In this document: positions 63,596-64,000 of the stretch, piece by piece
How the letters are laid out: every line of letters starts with the position of its first letter
How positions within the stretch are numbered: the first letter of the stretch is position 1
NCBI GenBank assembly: GCA_003952965.2
Contig: RXIC02000102.1
Coordinates: 62,001 to 126,000 of the forward strand
Direction: 5' to 3'
DNA length: 64,000 bases
Source: Morella rubra
Taxonomy: Eukaryota; Streptophyta; Magnoliopsida; Fagales; Myricaceae
Made by a program: the position numbers and the translations under genes
Notes under the pieces: generated by a model
The model's database searches: none
Told to the model about the DNA's origin: nothing
Seen by the model: only the letters and a program-made list of their open reading frames with translations

Positions 63596-64000
63596 GGATT
63601 AGTCCTAGCGTTCACCTGCAGTATGAAAAGGACAGTGTATGTGCGCCAGTGAGAGAGAGAGTAGCTTACAGAAACAGAAACAGAGACAGAGAATTGAATT
63701 GAATTGAACGGCTTGAAGTGAGAGTGAAGAAGAGAGTGAAGCGTTAACATGCAAAACAACGAGAGCCAAGAAACTCCCTGTCTGGTCTTTCAATTTCTGA
63801 GGTTTTTACAAAACCAATTAAAGTTAGCCGAAAACGTATGGATTGAAGGCCATTAATTGGTGCTTGTAAATACAAGTCTTCTTCTTTATTATAATTATTG
63901 TTTCCCTGGAGATTTAATAAATAGCCGTAGCACTTAGAATGTCTTAAGAAAGAACACGTAATTTTTTTGTACAATTAGAAGAACACGTAATTTCCATTCA
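63596..64000 (-). promoter_or_regulatory. GT14 upstream region and probable 5' UTR
   Basis: CT-rich text on the minus strand (63,640-63,740) precedes the start codon at 63595 and looks like a plant 5' UTR. TGCAG|GTGAAC near 63,615 could be a splice site or chance. No other gene is seen to the window end. Confidence 0.4.

Noticed and set aside
1..64000. CRISPR array, bacterial operon or defence system
   Set aside because: Genes are intron-rich plant nuclear genes; the repeats are not regularly spaced arrays.

Overview
This is a stretch of a flowering-plant nuclear genome. The genes have many GT-AG introns, the intergenic DNA is AT-rich, and the gene set is typical of plants: a CYP74 oxylipin P450, a DUF1068 protein, CNOT9/CAF40, condensin CAP-H and a BC10-like GT14 glycosyltransferase. 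Gene structure and the 3'-end style of a LINE remnant suggest a woody rosid. I cannot name a genus.

The dominant feature is a giant, nearly perfect inverted repeat. Bases 1-22412 reappear as the reverse complement at 22551-45062, around a unique 138-bp spacer (22413-22550). Paired positions sum to about 44,960 near the centre and 45,063 at the edge. The left arm is cut by the window start, so each arm is longer than 22.4 kb. The order is HPL(+), DUF1068(-), zinc-ribbon-like unknown(+), CNOT9(-), spacer, CNOT9(+), unknown(-), DUF1068(+), HPL(-). The long coding ORFs read the same in both arms. The differences I found are non-coding: a ~101-bp indel, a few SNPs and unequal homopolymers, including long poly(G/C) runs. 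This fits either a very recent inverted duplication or two haplotypes (or one fold-back molecule) joined head to head during assembly.

To the right of the right-arm HPL gene (from 45,276) the sequence is not represented in the visible left arm. It holds a 5.4-kb AT-rich gene-poor stretch, a complete 13-exon CAP-H gene (50716-56064, minus), a repeat-rich interval (56.1-60.5 kb) with degenerate tandem copies, a hAT/MITE-like repeat pair and retroelement-like debris, and a GT14 gene (60488-63595, minus) whose reading frame needs two single-base corrections.

The genes do not form one pathway. HPL makes C6 green-leaf volatiles in plastids, CNOT9 acts in mRNA deadenylation, CAP-H in chromosome condensation, GT14 and DUF1068 probably in the Golgi. 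The main interest is the palindrome and what it does, or fails to do, biologically.
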